A stretch of 64,000 nucleotides of DNA from contig VCAZ01000094.1 in the NCBI GenBank assembly GCA_005784505.1, forward strand, positions 1,243,193 through 1,307,192, given 5' to 3'. The notes beneath the pieces were generated by a model, which was not told the origin of the DNA, ran no database searches, and was given only the letters and a program-made list of their open reading frames with translations. Positions 45,857-63,960 of the stretch are shown one piece after another. This stretch comes from Bagarius yarrelli (lineage: Eukaryota; Chordata; Actinopteri; Siluriformes; Sisoridae). Position numbers and translations under genes: made by a program. Numbering within the stretch: position 1 is the stretch's first letter; each line of letters begins with the position of its first letter.

Positions 45857-47378
45857 CACAGTTTTCACACACAGGATTTTGTTGTTTGTGCTTCTGTGTG
45901 GCCTTGATTTAACTGCTGCTGCCCAAGGCTTTTCCCAAGGATTTTCCAGCACCCCCACCCCCACCCCCCATTTCACCTCCTTTTCAAAGACTAAAGGCTA
46001 AAAAAATTTTACCAAAAAAACATAAAGTAAAACTAAGTAAAACAATAAAACAAATATCGGTTCACATAACCGGTCACATAAACATGCAAAAAATGGGTAT
46101 CGGTAGATTTTTTTTATTTCAGACATAAATCACTACCAACTCATTGTTAGGACTTAGAACAACCACATGTCATTAAGGCCAAAGAAATTCAGGGTTTTTT
46201 TATTTAAACAAAAAAAAAGAAATTGGCGGGGTGAGAATTACATTAATCATAATCAGAAGCAATGGAGTATGAACCCGGCATGACAATTACCCCGACTATT
46301 GTCTACAAGGGCACCTCTTCTCATAACAAGAGCACAGGGAGGTGGTTCCTATTACCATTTTTATCTCTTTGCTCACTTGAGCTTTTTGTTTATCATTCTA
46401 ATAAGAACACTCATTACACATGAACATGTAAATTGGTCTGATGAAATTGTCTCTGGCACGATGGAGGTCGTCCCCTGTCACTTCATCAAGGTTACCTGAT
46501 GTAATCTATTGTAAGGGATTTAACAAACTGGTGGAACTTCGCATTACTTTCCCTTTCGAGTTTATCTTTGTCATGTGACACCCCACCGCGCTGGGAAATG
46601 GTTTGAGATATAAAAGTGTTATGGAATTGTAGTTTTTCTTAAGTATTTAGTTTTTATGTAGCCGACTAGGGGCAATTATTTTCACAGAAATGTTACACTA
46701 GGGGTTTTTTCATACAGCTCCAATATATATGGTGATGTTAAATCCCAATCCTCCAATTAGCAGTCCGCCAAATTTTTCGGTTAATTGTAAAACGTCCACA
46801 ACGTTTACACCACGTTTAACTCCATTAGCATAGAATATTTTTTGTTCAATTGTAAAAAAAAAAATCTAAAAAAATACATTTATACTGACCAAAAAAAACC
46901 TTATAAATTATCCTAGCTACACTCTCGCTAATCTACCCGCTAACAGCTCTTAACATGATTGCGAGATAAAGAGCGGGAATTTCATTCCTCCTAATTGCAC
47001 GCCGCTTTGGCCGGAAGACAAAAATCTTTCTTTGCCTTCCCTGCAGTTGTCCAGCTAATTAGAACCTGATGCGTGGTTCCCTACTCAGCCTTGTAATGAA
47101 TTCCGCCGCCTTTGTTCTACCCACTCCATCTTGTGCCTGCTTGAGGTCTGAAACGCAATAGTAAGATTATCATGCATTTTCTACGACATGGGAAATGTTG
47201 GTCTAGTCCAGACACGAGGGTTGCCACGACGACGGCATGACGCCATGACGTCAGGCTCGAAGACGTAAGCTGTGGCTTGAAATTATCCGAAAACTACGAA
47301 TATGTACTATGTAGCTGGAACTACAGGAATACAAGAGAGACCGCGGATAAAGAGTAAATAGATAAAGAGTAAACTACA
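45857..47378. other. no gene seen; one CNE-like segment
   Basis: 46740-46770 is a scrap of SINE B (TCCTCCAATTAGCAGTCC). 46920-47200 is complex non-repetitive DNA (CTAATTGCACGCCGCTTTGG, CCAGCTAATTAGAACCTGAT) that resembles conserved non-coding elements. Confidence 0.35.
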
Positions 47379-47530
47379 TTCATTCATTCATTCATACTCG
47401 CTTATTTCCTAATTCGGGGTCACGGGGATCTGCTGGAGTCTATCTCAGCCGTCTCTGAAAGGTGTCTCTGAAAGGACACGTCTCTGACAAAGGTCGACAG
47501 TGGCCAGGGGGACACACATGGCCAGTACAG
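47379..47530 (-). mobile_element. SINE family A 3' part, rearranged
   Basis: ATTCATTCATTCATACTCGC, GGGGATCTGCTGGAGTCTAT and a duplicated CGTCTCTGAAAGG near 47450-47475. Confidence 0.8.
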
Positions 47531-47621
47531 GTCCACTCGACAAGGGACAAAACTTAAATTACATTAATTTGACAAAACTTAAACAAAATAATTAAAAATT
47601 GTTAAACTTCAGCGCAAAAAT

Positions 47622-47668
47622 AGGGTCCTGCTCAAGGGCCCAACAGTGGCGGCTTCAATTCACCAGAA
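47622..47668 (-). mobile_element. SINE family B scrap
   Basis: GGTCCTGCTCAAGGGCCCAA then CAGTGGCGGCTT. Confidence 0.5.
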
Positions 47669-48504
47669 ATTGAGGAGTTTTAAAGTGTTTATTACCAACT
47701 AAGGCTCATTACATGTACCTTTATAACACTTGTTTGCCCTCCTTGAGGTGATAATACATCTTTTTTTTTTTTTAATGTATCGTAACGTATTAAATTATGC
47801 ATTAAAGTAAAACGACACAACATGTGAAGATGGTGAAAACAAGCCATTAGTAACCACTAGGAGGCGTCCCAGGCATGGAAAAAGGAACTGATGGCCTATT
47901 TCAGAAATTATGTTCCACCTCGTCTTGATGAAGATACAAAATAGATAGAAATTTTTGTTATATTAAAAATTGTTCGGACTTAACAAACGATGCAATAAGT
48001 CCATTATGTGCAATCGTAAATTAGAAACCAGACTAAAGTTCTAGATAACGTCCAAGTGTTAGCAAGCGTTAGCACAGTCCCACAGGACAGTGATACAAGT
48101 GAACACCGCAGCGACATGCACAATTACACTGAATGTCTTTGCTCTTCAGAATCATCATGTCTCTGCGTCCACATCTGTGGCCACGTTACTCGTAGTAGCG
48201 AGTGAATCAAGTGTAAGGTAATAGTTAATAAAGACTGTGTCTTGCTTTTATCCATATGAACTGAAGTTACAGTTAAAGTGGTAGAGACCACCAACCATAC
48301 ACTGCCCTCGTTACCATTGAAAGCAGACGTTGGCAGACGACTACATGGGGGGGTTAGGGGGGGCCTTACTCTGCTGGGAATCGGGGTGATAAATTGGTGC
48401 TGGCGGACTCCAACTTTACCTACAGCAGCACAACATTTTTAGTAACCTAACTCCAACTGGTAGTCCCCATATTTCCACATTTTTAGTCCCCACGTCCCCC
48501 AGTT

Positions 48505-48600
48505 TGCTTCTATTGTATCTCCTTACTCAGCTGAAAGTCGAACCCCACAATCTTCTGGTAAGCAGGCCAACACCTTAATCACTGCGCTACCACTTCCACA
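48505..48600 (-). mobile_element. SINE family B 5' part
   Basis: GAAAGTCGAACCCCACAATC, TTCTGGTAAGCAGGCCAACA and CACTGCGCTACCACTTCC. Confidence 0.68.
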
Positions 48601-48861
48601 ATACACTCTACTGTTTGGGGTATTTATTTAGTGTTCCACACATCACCCAACTGTCCCCCAATGCACCTTTGTTCCCCTTTGTCCCTGATTTTCACTCTAT
48701 TCTGTCCCAACTTTACTCTACTGCCCTCCAATTTAACCTACTGTCCACCAGTTCAAATTTTCAAATGTCCAATTTTTTTAATGTGACCCCATTTCACTTC
48801 ATGTGTAACTATTTTACCCTACTTACCCCTAATTCCCCACATCACCCACAAAAAAATTAAA

Positions 48862-48975
48862 AGTTAAGGGCCGTACTCAGGGGCCCAGCACATTTAACTT
48901 GGTGGTGCTGGAACTCGAACTCTCAATCTACTGGTTAGCCTTCCAACACCTTAACCACTGAGCTACCACTTTACT
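48862..48975 (-). mobile_element. SINE family B, 3'-truncated
   Basis: AAGGGCCGTACTCAGGGGCC, AACTTGGTGGTGCTGGAACT and CACCTTAACCACTGAGCTAC. Confidence 0.78.
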
Positions 48976-49599
48976 GTTCTTTGTTCCCTTTTTGCCCTGC
49001 AATCCTTAATTTCGTCTAATCTGTCCATACTTCACCCGACTGGGTCCTCGTTTCACTCTTCTGCCCTTCAAATAACCCTACTGTCCAGCCGCGTCAGCGA
49101 TATCATCTTCTGTATCCAATTTTTTTCATTGTAAACCCACTTCACCTTTTGTACCCCAATTTACTCTACTGTTTGGACACTTCAATCGACTGTCCTCTAA
49201 TTTACTCCAGCCCACTTTACTGTCCATTTTACTCTCATGCTATAGCAAATATAGACCGTCATTACCTCACATTTCATTCAACGGTAATGAAACATAAATC
49301 CCTGATACCTTCAAGCCCCTGACAGGTGGAGGCGGAGCAATTTAACAGTCAGTTTTCAGAAAGTGTAACAATCCAAGAGGCTTCAACAAGGGACAAATTG
49401 TGGTAGCCAGACAAATAGACCAGAGTTCTTAAATTAAGAAGGTTGAAAAATGGCCAGCATACAGCGCTGTTGTGCTCCGGACGACCCGGTTTGGATTCCA
49501 GCTTAGGGCTTTTCTGCCCCACCCCCCTTTTCTCTCCCCATCTATCGTATCAATAAATGGCTATAAATGCCCTGAAAGTAACTTGGAAAAAAAAAGGTT

Positions 49600-49692
49600 T
49601 GTGTGTACGATCTGAACATCGTCATACCCACAGTGAAGCATGGTGGTGGAAGCATCGTGATATAAGGCGGCTTTTCTGTAAACAATACAGGA
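49600..49692 (+). mobile_element. Tc1-like transposase fragment
   Basis: CCCACAGTGAAGCATGGTGG then TGGAAGCATCGTGAT encodes PTVKHGGGSIV, the Tc1-like VKHGGGSIMLWG signature, ending in a stop. Confidence 0.7.
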
Positions 49693-49727
49693 GCAATACA
49701 GCTGAAATCTAGGGTTAAAGTTAGGGT

Positions 49728-49790
49728 TATTGAACACCGATCCTCCAATTAGCATTCCAACACCTAAACCACTGTGCTACCACTTTTACC
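49728..49790 (-). mobile_element. SINE family B head scrap
   Basis: CCTCCAATTAGCATTCCAAC then CACTGTGCTACCACTTTT. Confidence 0.55.
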
Positions 49791-50289
49791 CTTACTTTTC
49801 TGCACTCCACTGTCCTGCAAATTTGGCTTTGTTTCCACTGATACCCTTTTTACCCTATTCTCCCTAATTCTTTCCTAATTTGTCCCTATTTTACCCTACT
49901 GTGTCCCAACTTACTTTATTGTGTCCCCACATATGTGATTTGTGGATTAATTGAAAGGTTTGTTAATCGAGTGAAAGTCACATTGTTTTAACTCCTGTTA
50001 CTGTGTAAACATGTTTAAATCATTCGGGCGCAAAAAAAAACAACCACCAATCACTTTTACCCCACTTTACTGTCACATACCTTGCCCTGATACCCCTAGT
50101 TTATTCTGCTGTTATTTTTAATTTCACTCTTCTCATAAGCTTTCCTTATATATACTACGGCTTACAGTATAAAATGTACCTGTCCCCAGGGGTGGCGCTA
50201 ATGGCGGTGGGGGGTATTTAGGGGATTCTAAGGGCCCACACACTTTAGGGGGCCCCAGATATTTGTTTTATTAGTAGTATGTAACAGTG

Positions 50290-50341
50290 CTGAATGCTTA
50301 TATACAGTGTCTAATCTATCTGTCTGTCTGTATAGTTTCTA

Positions 50342-50383
<42 letters not shown>

Positions 50384-50578
50384 ATATCTATCTATCTATC
50401 TGTCTGTCTGTCTGTATACAGTTTCTAATCTATCTAATCTATCTATCTATCTATCTGTCTGTCTGTCTGTCTGTATACAGTTTCTAATCTATCTATTTAT
50501 CTATCTATCTATCTATCTGTCTGTCTGTCTGTATACAGTTTCTAATCTATCTATCTGTCTGTCTGTATACAGTTTCTA

Positions 50579-50622
<44 letters not shown>

Positions 50623-50739
50623 GTCTGTCTGTATACAGTTTATCTATCTATCTATCTATCTGTTCTGTCTGTATACAGTTTCTAATCTATCTATCTATCT
50701 GTCTGTCTGTATACAGTTTCTAGCTTCTATCTATCTATC

Positions 50740-50786
<47 letters not shown>

Positions 50787-51031
50787 GTCTGTATACAGTT
50801 TCTAATCTATCTATCGATCGCTGTCTGGTCTGTATACAGTTTCTAATCTATCTATCTATTATCTGTCTGTCTGTATACAGTTTCTAATCTATCTATCGTC
50901 TATCTATCTATCTGTCTGTCTGTCTGTCTGTATACAGTTTCTAATCTATCTATCTGTCTATCTGTCTGTCTGTATACAGTTTGTAATCTATCTATCTATC
51001 TATCTATCTATCTGTCTGTATACAGTTTCTA

Positions 51032-51062
<31 letters not shown>

Positions 51063-51240
51063 GGCTATCTCTGTATCTGTCTGTCTGTATACAGTTTCTA
51101 ATCTTATCTATCTATCTGTCTGTCTGTATACAGTCTATCAGTTTCTAATCTATCTATCTATCTGTCTGTCTGTATACAGTTTCTAATCTATCTATCTATC
51201 TGTCTGTCTGTATACAGTTTCTAATCTATCTATCTATCTA
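50290..51240 (+). repeat. compound TATC/TGTC satellite with GTATACAGTTTCTAATC spacer
   Basis: Roughly 20 copies of a composite unit: a TATC run, a TGTC run, then GTATACAGTTTCTAATC. Unit length varies with the tetranucleotide counts. Confidence 0.92.
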
Positions 51241-51264
51241 CTGGGTTGTTAAGTGTTCACTTGC

Positions 51265-51418
51265 CTGTCTCAGTGGTAATTTTGGTCTCTCTGCTGATGT
51301 GTCCCCCTGTGTGGTCTGAGTGTGTGTTCAGGGTTCTTCGCTGCTCCGTGTTCTGCTGCTCCTCCTTCTGCACAGCTCCCACTTTGCGCCGCGAGAGCGC
51401 CGAGGACACGGTACCCAT
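51265..51418 (-). CDS. unassigned candidate first coding exon
   Basis: On the minus strand an ATG at 51416-51418 opens 51 codons beginning MGTVSSALSRRKVGAVQKEE and running to a near-perfect GC-type donor (ACAG|GCAAGT, GC at 51263-51264). The segment and the 250 bases upstream are CpG-rich compared with their surroundings, as for a promoter and first exon. Gly2 followed by Ser residues would suit N-myristoylation. I do not recognise the protein, and no partner exon is proven. It could instead be a non-coding CpG island or a pde1a-family upstream exon. Confidence 0.35.
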
Positions 51419-51660
51419 GAAGAGGACTCAAAAATCCGCGCACACACCGGCAACAACATGAGAAACCAAAACCCAACAGGACAGAAGAGGAAACGCGAAG
51501 GGAATCACGTGGGTATCGCTTTTTTTTACGACACAGAGTTACTAATAAACATCTGTACGCATCTGGAGGTGAATGAAACCCCGCACTGAAACTCCGGGAG
51601 CGCCGAAAGAGCGACTGTCATTCACGTCGTTCACCACAAGGGGCGCTGTGTTGAGCCTGA
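51419..51660 (-). promoter_or_regulatory. CpG-rich putative promoter
   Basis: CGCGCACACACCGGC, AAACGCGAAGGGAATCACGT and GGGAGCGCCGAAAGAGCGAC give local CpG enrichment just 5' of the candidate first exon 51265-51418. No TATA box seen. Inferred. Confidence 0.3.
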
Positions 51661-53360
51661 ATGTCAGCGTTGTCACAGAATGTTTATAATACACATTAAA
51701 TATTGAAATTTAGGCTCATTACAAGTAAATAAGTATCTTCAAATCAAATTAAAAAAAAATATTGATGTAGTAACAAAGTTGATTAGAACTCATAAATAAA
51801 TTTATAAATATGTAATACAAATATGTATTATATAAAAATAATTAACCAATTAATTAGTATTTGAATCTTTAATATTAGATAAAAAATATTAATTTAGTAA
51901 CAAAGTTCATCAGTTTTATTATAACTTATTAATTTATAATGTACAGTAGCTTTTATTTTATTCACCATATATAAAAAATAATTCATTAAATATAAATATG
52001 TATTATATGAAACTAATTAAACTAATAAATATTTAAATCTTTAAATCAAATAAAAAATTAGTTCATTAATTTGTTTTATTATAACTTTCGAATGGATTTT
52101 ATTTTAATCGCCTGATACAATAATATATTGATATAAAATAAAACACAACATCTCTCCCAATGGGTGTGTGTGTGTGTGTGTGTGTTTTTTTATTACTCCA
52201 GCTTGTTTTCGGCTACATCTTGTTTGCGTTAATTATCTTTGAGATGTGTCTAGAACTCAATTGGAGTCCACTTGGTGCAATTTGCATTGATTGGCCGTTG
52301 TTTGGAAAGGGTCGCACCAGGGTTTCCAAGGGTCCCCAATTTACACTGCACTGTCACGACAAAACAAACACAAGACAGGACGTCTCTGTGATTACATTCA
52401 CTGAATAAAGACTAATTTCCACTTTAAAACTGTGATTTTATGTGATGTGAATTGAAATCTGTATTTAAATTCCTATCCGTTAAAAATAAAGTATTCGATT
52501 TTTATTATTATATATTACCTCTTCAATATAATACAGACATTTAATGATAGAATTACACTATATTTTTTAATTCTATCATTGAAATTAACGTGTTTCAAGT
52601 TTGGCGGCATCGCCATGGTAACCGATTGAGTCGGAAGCAATTAGCAATCAGCTTATAAAGATTTAACAACAAATTCTGTTTGATTTGTTTGGTTTATTTT
52701 GCTTAACAAAAGGTTATATAACACACAAAGCGCTTCATTTTAGCAAAAAAACAGAATCTTTATGTAAATTATATTTTGTTATACGTTTTCTATATAAACA
52801 TATTTTTGATTGTTTTTCTATCCGTCCATAAAGCTTAGGGTTTTAAGGAGAAATCTGATGAATTCCTAAATACCATACATGTCTATTAGTTATTAGCCAT
52901 ATTAGCTTTGTTAAATCTCTAAAGGGCAGTTTTATACATCAAAAAATAATCTAAATCAAATCTCAACCTACATTTTTTCCCCCCAAGATTAGCATTTAAC
53001 TTTTTATTTTTTTATTTTTTTTACTTCTATCTTCTATGCAAATCAAAGTAAAACAACGAATTACCATGTACGATTAAGGTTAACGTTAGCACAGACGGCT
53101 TTACAAAACTGAAATAAAATATATTTGTACATCGCTATTCTGCATTAGCAGTTCTGAGATATTAAAAAAAAGTTATAATAGTATAGAAAAGAGCATCAAA
53201 AATCGCAGGAAGTTTCTTTAAACTAAGTGATGCACAGTTTTCTTTATCTTTATTTACTTATTAAAGTAAAATTAAGTGCACTTTAATGTGTATTTAATGT
53301 ACAGAAGGAAAATAAAAAGCTGATACTTAAATGCTACAGCAGGTCTCCTAAAGAGAAAAT
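51661..53360. other. AT-rich unique DNA, no gene
   Basis: Very AT-rich. A TG run lies at 52163-52185. 52609-52622 is an X-box-like ATCGCCATGGTAAC. Confidence 0.4.
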
Positions 53361-53369
53361 ATCCTTTAT

Positions 53370-53912
53370 AGACACTTCGATTCCTAATTCTAGTTTATAG
53401 ACAGTTTGATTTCTATAGCTAATTTATAGAAACTTTAATTTCTGTTTCTAATTTATAAACACTTTTATTCCTAATTCTAAGACACTTCTATTTCTATTTT
53501 TAATTTTAATTTATACACTTCTATTTCTATTTATTATACGTCTATTTCTGATTCTAATTTATAGACACTTCTATTTCTATTTTAATTTTAATTTATAGAC
53601 ACTTCTATTTCTATTTCTAATTATTATACGTCTATTTCTGATTCTAATTTATAGACACTTCTATTTCTATTTTTAATTTTAATTTATACACTTCTATTTC
53701 TATTTTTTATTATTATACATGTCTATTTCTGATTCTAATTTATAGACACTTCTTTTTTTTGTTTGTAATTCTAATTTATACACTGCTTTTTCTACTTTTA
53801 ATTATTATACACTTCTATTGTTGATACTGATTTATAGACACCTCTATTTCTATTTCTAATTTAAAGACACTTCTATTTCTAATTCTAACACAGAGACACT
53901 TCTATTTCTAGT
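53370..53912 (+). repeat. AT-rich minisatellite downstream of dusp19
   Basis: Diverged units of TTTATAGACACTTCTATTTC plus TATTTCTAATTCTAA, period about 32-36 with an 85- to 95-bp superunit containing ATTATACGTCTATTTCTG. It starts about 0.15 kb past the dusp19 stop. Confidence 0.85.
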
Positions 53913-53995
53913 CAAAAATTATGACAAAAAAAAGAAAACTCATGTGCAGCTATGTGCAGAAACGTCATCTGAGAAAACTTACCACTATGAAAACA

Positions 53996-54010
53996 CACAC
54001 GCACACACGC

Positions 54011-54049
<39 letters not shown>
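53996..54049 (+). repeat. CA microsatellite adjoining dusp19 stop
   Basis: CA/CACG tract ending 13 bases beyond the dusp19 stop, so it is probably transcribed as a TG tract in the 3' UTR. Confidence 0.9.
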
Positions 54050-54051
<2 letters not shown>

Positions 54052-54061
54052 GTAACAGGAT

Positions 54062-57377
<3,316 letters not shown>

Positions 57378-57940
57378 CACGTTTGTGGAATTGGACCTCA
57401 ACAAGTTTCGGTAGTCTGATCTGCTGGTGTGATCCCTTGTTAACTACTGCTCCAGTAGCTGTAGTGATGGGCACCTGCTTTTCTTCCAACATGAAAACCG
57501 AGACGGCTCATTACCTGGACGCGAATACCTGATGGAGTCAGCGGAATAGTGCCACCAAGAGGAGATTAGCACAGCGGAGGTCACAGGTGAACAACCTGAA
57601 TGGTTCTGTATGGTGGTCTATGAAGGTTCTGTATGATCAAAGACTAGATGTTTCAGGCACATACTAAGCCATACTGACTTCAGAAGAGGTAGGTACTGCA
57701 GTGCATCAGTGCCTCCATGGTCCACAGCTGAACTTGTAAAAAAAGTCTTAAATGTTTAAAATGATCATGCATATTACGAAATTGCTAAATATACATGATG
57801 ATTTACATTCCATACTTAAATTATCCCCCTTTAAAATCCACCACAGGATTAAAATAAATTCCGTTCCCCAACAGCACCAAATAACCAAACGACTATTACG
57901 ACAACAATTCAGAACGAGTCTGTTTTTCCACAAACTGATA
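57378..57940 (-). promoter_or_regulatory. nup35-dusp19 intergenic region / dusp19 promoter region
   Basis: The dusp19 promoter and 5' UTR must lie here unless it has an upstream non-coding exon. No TATA box or obvious CpG island recognised. The overlapping frames at 57748-57970 are not supported. Confidence 0.4.
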
Positions 57941-57946
57941 TTTATT
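57941..57946 (-). promoter_or_regulatory. candidate nup35 polyadenylation signal
   Basis: AATAAA on the minus strand, about 312 bases past the nup35 stop and about 560 bases upstream of the dusp19 start. It is the first canonical hexamer I noticed there. Use is inferred. Confidence 0.45.
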
Positions 57947-58257
57947 TACACGAGAGTTGTACAGAAATAGAGAAAAGATACAAAATACAAAAGTGTGTGA
58001 ATGTCGTTCTGCGTTTTAAAAAACAGTGTATAGAGAATTTAAAAGGATGTTAATGATGTGGTGATAACTGTGATTAGATATATCAGATATCTGAGTGTTC
58101 TCTGAGCAGCAGAATTAGGGCCATGACACTTATATATCATCACTCTGGGATAATGTGTGTGTGTGTTTCCTTTTATCAAAATCTTGCGTACACTAAAGTG
58201 CTCTGCGTGAACTTTCTCACACTCTCAGCCTGTGACATCACCTGTCTCACACCTCGG

Positions 58258-61349
<3,092 letters not shown>

Positions 61350-61396
61350 CTAACAGAGGAAAAGATCAGATTTAATTCCAGTCAGTCTGTAATCCA

Positions 61397-61398
<2 letters not shown>

Positions 61399-61456
<58 letters not shown>
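61399..61456 (+). repeat. 58-base poly-A run
   Basis: Uninterrupted A run at the start of the minisatellite, in nup35 intron 1. On the nup35 strand it is a T run about 50 bases upstream of the exon 2 acceptor. Length may be an assembly estimate. Confidence 0.9.
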
Positions 61457-61458
<2 letters not shown>

Positions 61459-63960
61459 TCAGTCAGTAATTCCATAAAAACCCAGAGAGTCAGTCAGTAA
61501 CCCCATAAAAAAAACCCATAAAAACCCAGAGTCAGTCAGTAACCCCATAAAAACCCACCCGAGTCAGTCAGTAACCCCATAAAAAAAACCCAGAGTCAGT
61601 CAGTATTCCATAAAAACCCAGAGTCCATTTAAAAAAAAACCCAGAGTCAGTCAGTAATTCCATAAAAAAACCCAGAGGTAGTAAAAGGCCCAGAGTCAGT
61701 CAGTAGTAACCCCATAAAAACCCAGAGTCAGTCCCAGTAATAAAAACCCACCCCTCCATAACCCCAAAAACCCAGAGTCAGTCCCCCCATAAAAACCCAG
61801 AGTAGTCATTCCCATAGTAAAAAACCCAGAGTCAGTCAGTAAACCCCATAAAAGCCCAGAGTCAGTCAGTAACCCCATAAAACCCAGAGTCAGTCAGTAA
61901 TTCCCATAAAAGCCCAGAGTCAGTCAGCAGATCAACCCCAATAAAAGCCCCCAGAGTCAGTCAGTAATTCCAGTTCCACATAAAAACCCAGAGTCAGTTC
62001 AGTAACCCGATAAAAACCCCACCCCAGTCAGTCAGTAACCCCAGATAAAACCCAGAGTCCCGTCAGTCAGTAACCCGATAAAACACCCACCCCAGTCAGT
62101 CCGTAACCCGATAACAAACCCACCCCAGTCAGTCAGTAAACCCATAAAAACCCACCCCAGTCAGTCAGTAACCCCATAAAAACCACCCCAGTCCCCCCAG
62201 TCAGTCAGTAACCCCATAAAAACCCATAAAACCCCAACCCCCAAAAAACCCACCCCAGTCAGTCAGTAACCCCATAAAAACCCACCCCAGTCAGTCAGTA
62301 ACCCATAACCCCATAAAAACCCACCCCAGTCAGTCAGTAACCCCATAAAACCCACCCCAGTCATCAGTAAAACCCCATAAAAACCCACCCCAGTCAGTCA
62401 GTAACCCCATAAAAACCCACCCCAGTCAGTCAGTCAAGTACCCCATAAAAACCCACCCCAGTCGTAGTAAACCCATAAAAACCCACCCCAGTCAGTCAGT
62501 AACCCCATAAAAAACCCACCCCAGTCAGTCAGTAACCCCATAAAAACCCACCCCAGTCAGTCAGTAACCCCATAAAAACCCAGTCCCCCCATAAAAACCC
62601 ACCCATATGTCAGTCAGTAACCCCATAAAAACCCAAGTACCCCAGTCAGTCAGTAACCCCATAAAAACCCACCCCAGTCAGTCAGTAAAATCCCATAAAA
62701 ACCACCCAGTAGTCAGTCAGTAACCCCATCCAAAACATAAAAACCCAGAGTCAGTCAGTAATAACCCAATAAAAACCCAGAGTCAGTCAGTAAAAAAACC
62801 CCATTTTAAAAACAACCCAGAGTTCAGTCAGTCAGTAACCCCAGAGTCATAAACCCCAAAAAACCCAGAGTCCGGTCAGTAACCCCATAAAAACCCAGAG
62901 GTCAGTCAGTCAGTAAAAAAAACCCCATAAAAACCCCAGTCCCCAGTCAAAAACCCAGAGTCAGTCAGTAACCCCATAAAAACCCAGAGTCAGTCATAAA
63001 AACCCAGTAACCCATAAAAATAAAAAACCCAGAGTCAGTCCAGTAAAAACCCAGAGTCAGTCAGTAACCCATAAAACCCAGTCAAGTCCCCATAAAAAAC
63101 CCAGTCAGTCAGTCAGTAACCCCATAAAAAACCCAGAGTCAGTCAGTAAGTAACCCCATAAAAACCACCCAGAGTCAGTCAGTAACCCCATAAAAAAAAA
63201 CCCAGAGTCAGTCAGTAAAAACCCATAAAAAAAACCCAGTCAGTAAAGTAACCCATAAAAAACCCAGTAACCCCATAAAAACCCAGAGTCAGTCAGTAAC
63301 CCCATAAAAACCCAGAGTCAGTCAGTAACCCCATAAAAACCCAGAGTCAGTCAGTAATCCCATAAAAAACCCAGTCAGTCAGTCATAAAAACCCAGTAAA
63401 AGTACCCCAGTCAGTCAGTAAAACCCATAAAAATACCCAGAGTCAGTCAGTAACCCAATAAAAACCCATAACACCCAGAGTCAGTCAGTAACCCCATATA
63501 AAACCCAGTAAACCCAAAAAAACCCAGAGTCATAACCCCATAAAAACCCAGAGTCAGTCAGTAAACCCCATAAAAAACCCAGTAGTCAAAGTCAAACCCA
63601 TAAAAACCCAGTCAGTCAGTAACCCCATAAAAACCCAGAGTCAGTCAGTAATCCCATAAAATAAAAATGTCAGTCAGTGATTTCATAATAAACCCAGTCA
63701 GTCAGTAACCCCATAAAAACCCAGAGTCAGTCAGTAATCCCATAAAAACCCAGAGACAGTCAGTAACCCCATAAAAACCCAGAGTCAGTCAGTAATCCCA
63801 TAAAATAAAAATGTCAGTCAGTGATTTCATAATAAACCCAGTCAGTCAGTAACCCCATAAAAAACGCAGAGTTTGTTAGTAATCCTATACAAACCCAAAG
63901 TCAGTCGGTAGACCTTTAAAAAACCCAGAGTCAGTCAGTCAGTCAGTCAGTCAGAAACCC
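61457..63960 (+). repeat. 29-bp-period minisatellite in nup35 intron 1
   Basis: Roughly 80 units of CAGAGTCAGTCAGTAACCCC plus ATAAAAACC. A central block (about 61990-62730) carries the variant CCCACCCCAGTCAGTCAGTA in place of CCAGAGTCAGTCAG. Irregular partial units are common. Confidence 0.93.

Larger units (their letters stand above)
48640..50115 (+). repeat. degenerate ACTGTCCCC / TTTACCCTACTG repeat, interrupted
   Basis: Short motifs such as TTTACTCTACTGTC, TTCACCCGACTG and TTTACCCTACTGTGTCCC recur irregularly at 48640-48840, 48970-49240, 49790-49935 and 50060-50115, with SINE B and Tc1-like fragments between. It looks like an old minisatellite. Confidence 0.55.

Noticed and set aside
50290..51240. 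CRISPR-like alternation of conserved spacer and repeats
   Set aside because: The alternating parts are simple tetranucleotide runs of variable length in a vertebrate genome. No unique spacers and no cas genes.
57402..57404. Upstream extension of dusp19 (LRSNSTNV before MQSLAQ)
   Set aside because: The extension begins at TTG, not ATG, and the ATG at 57377 aligns exactly with the human start.
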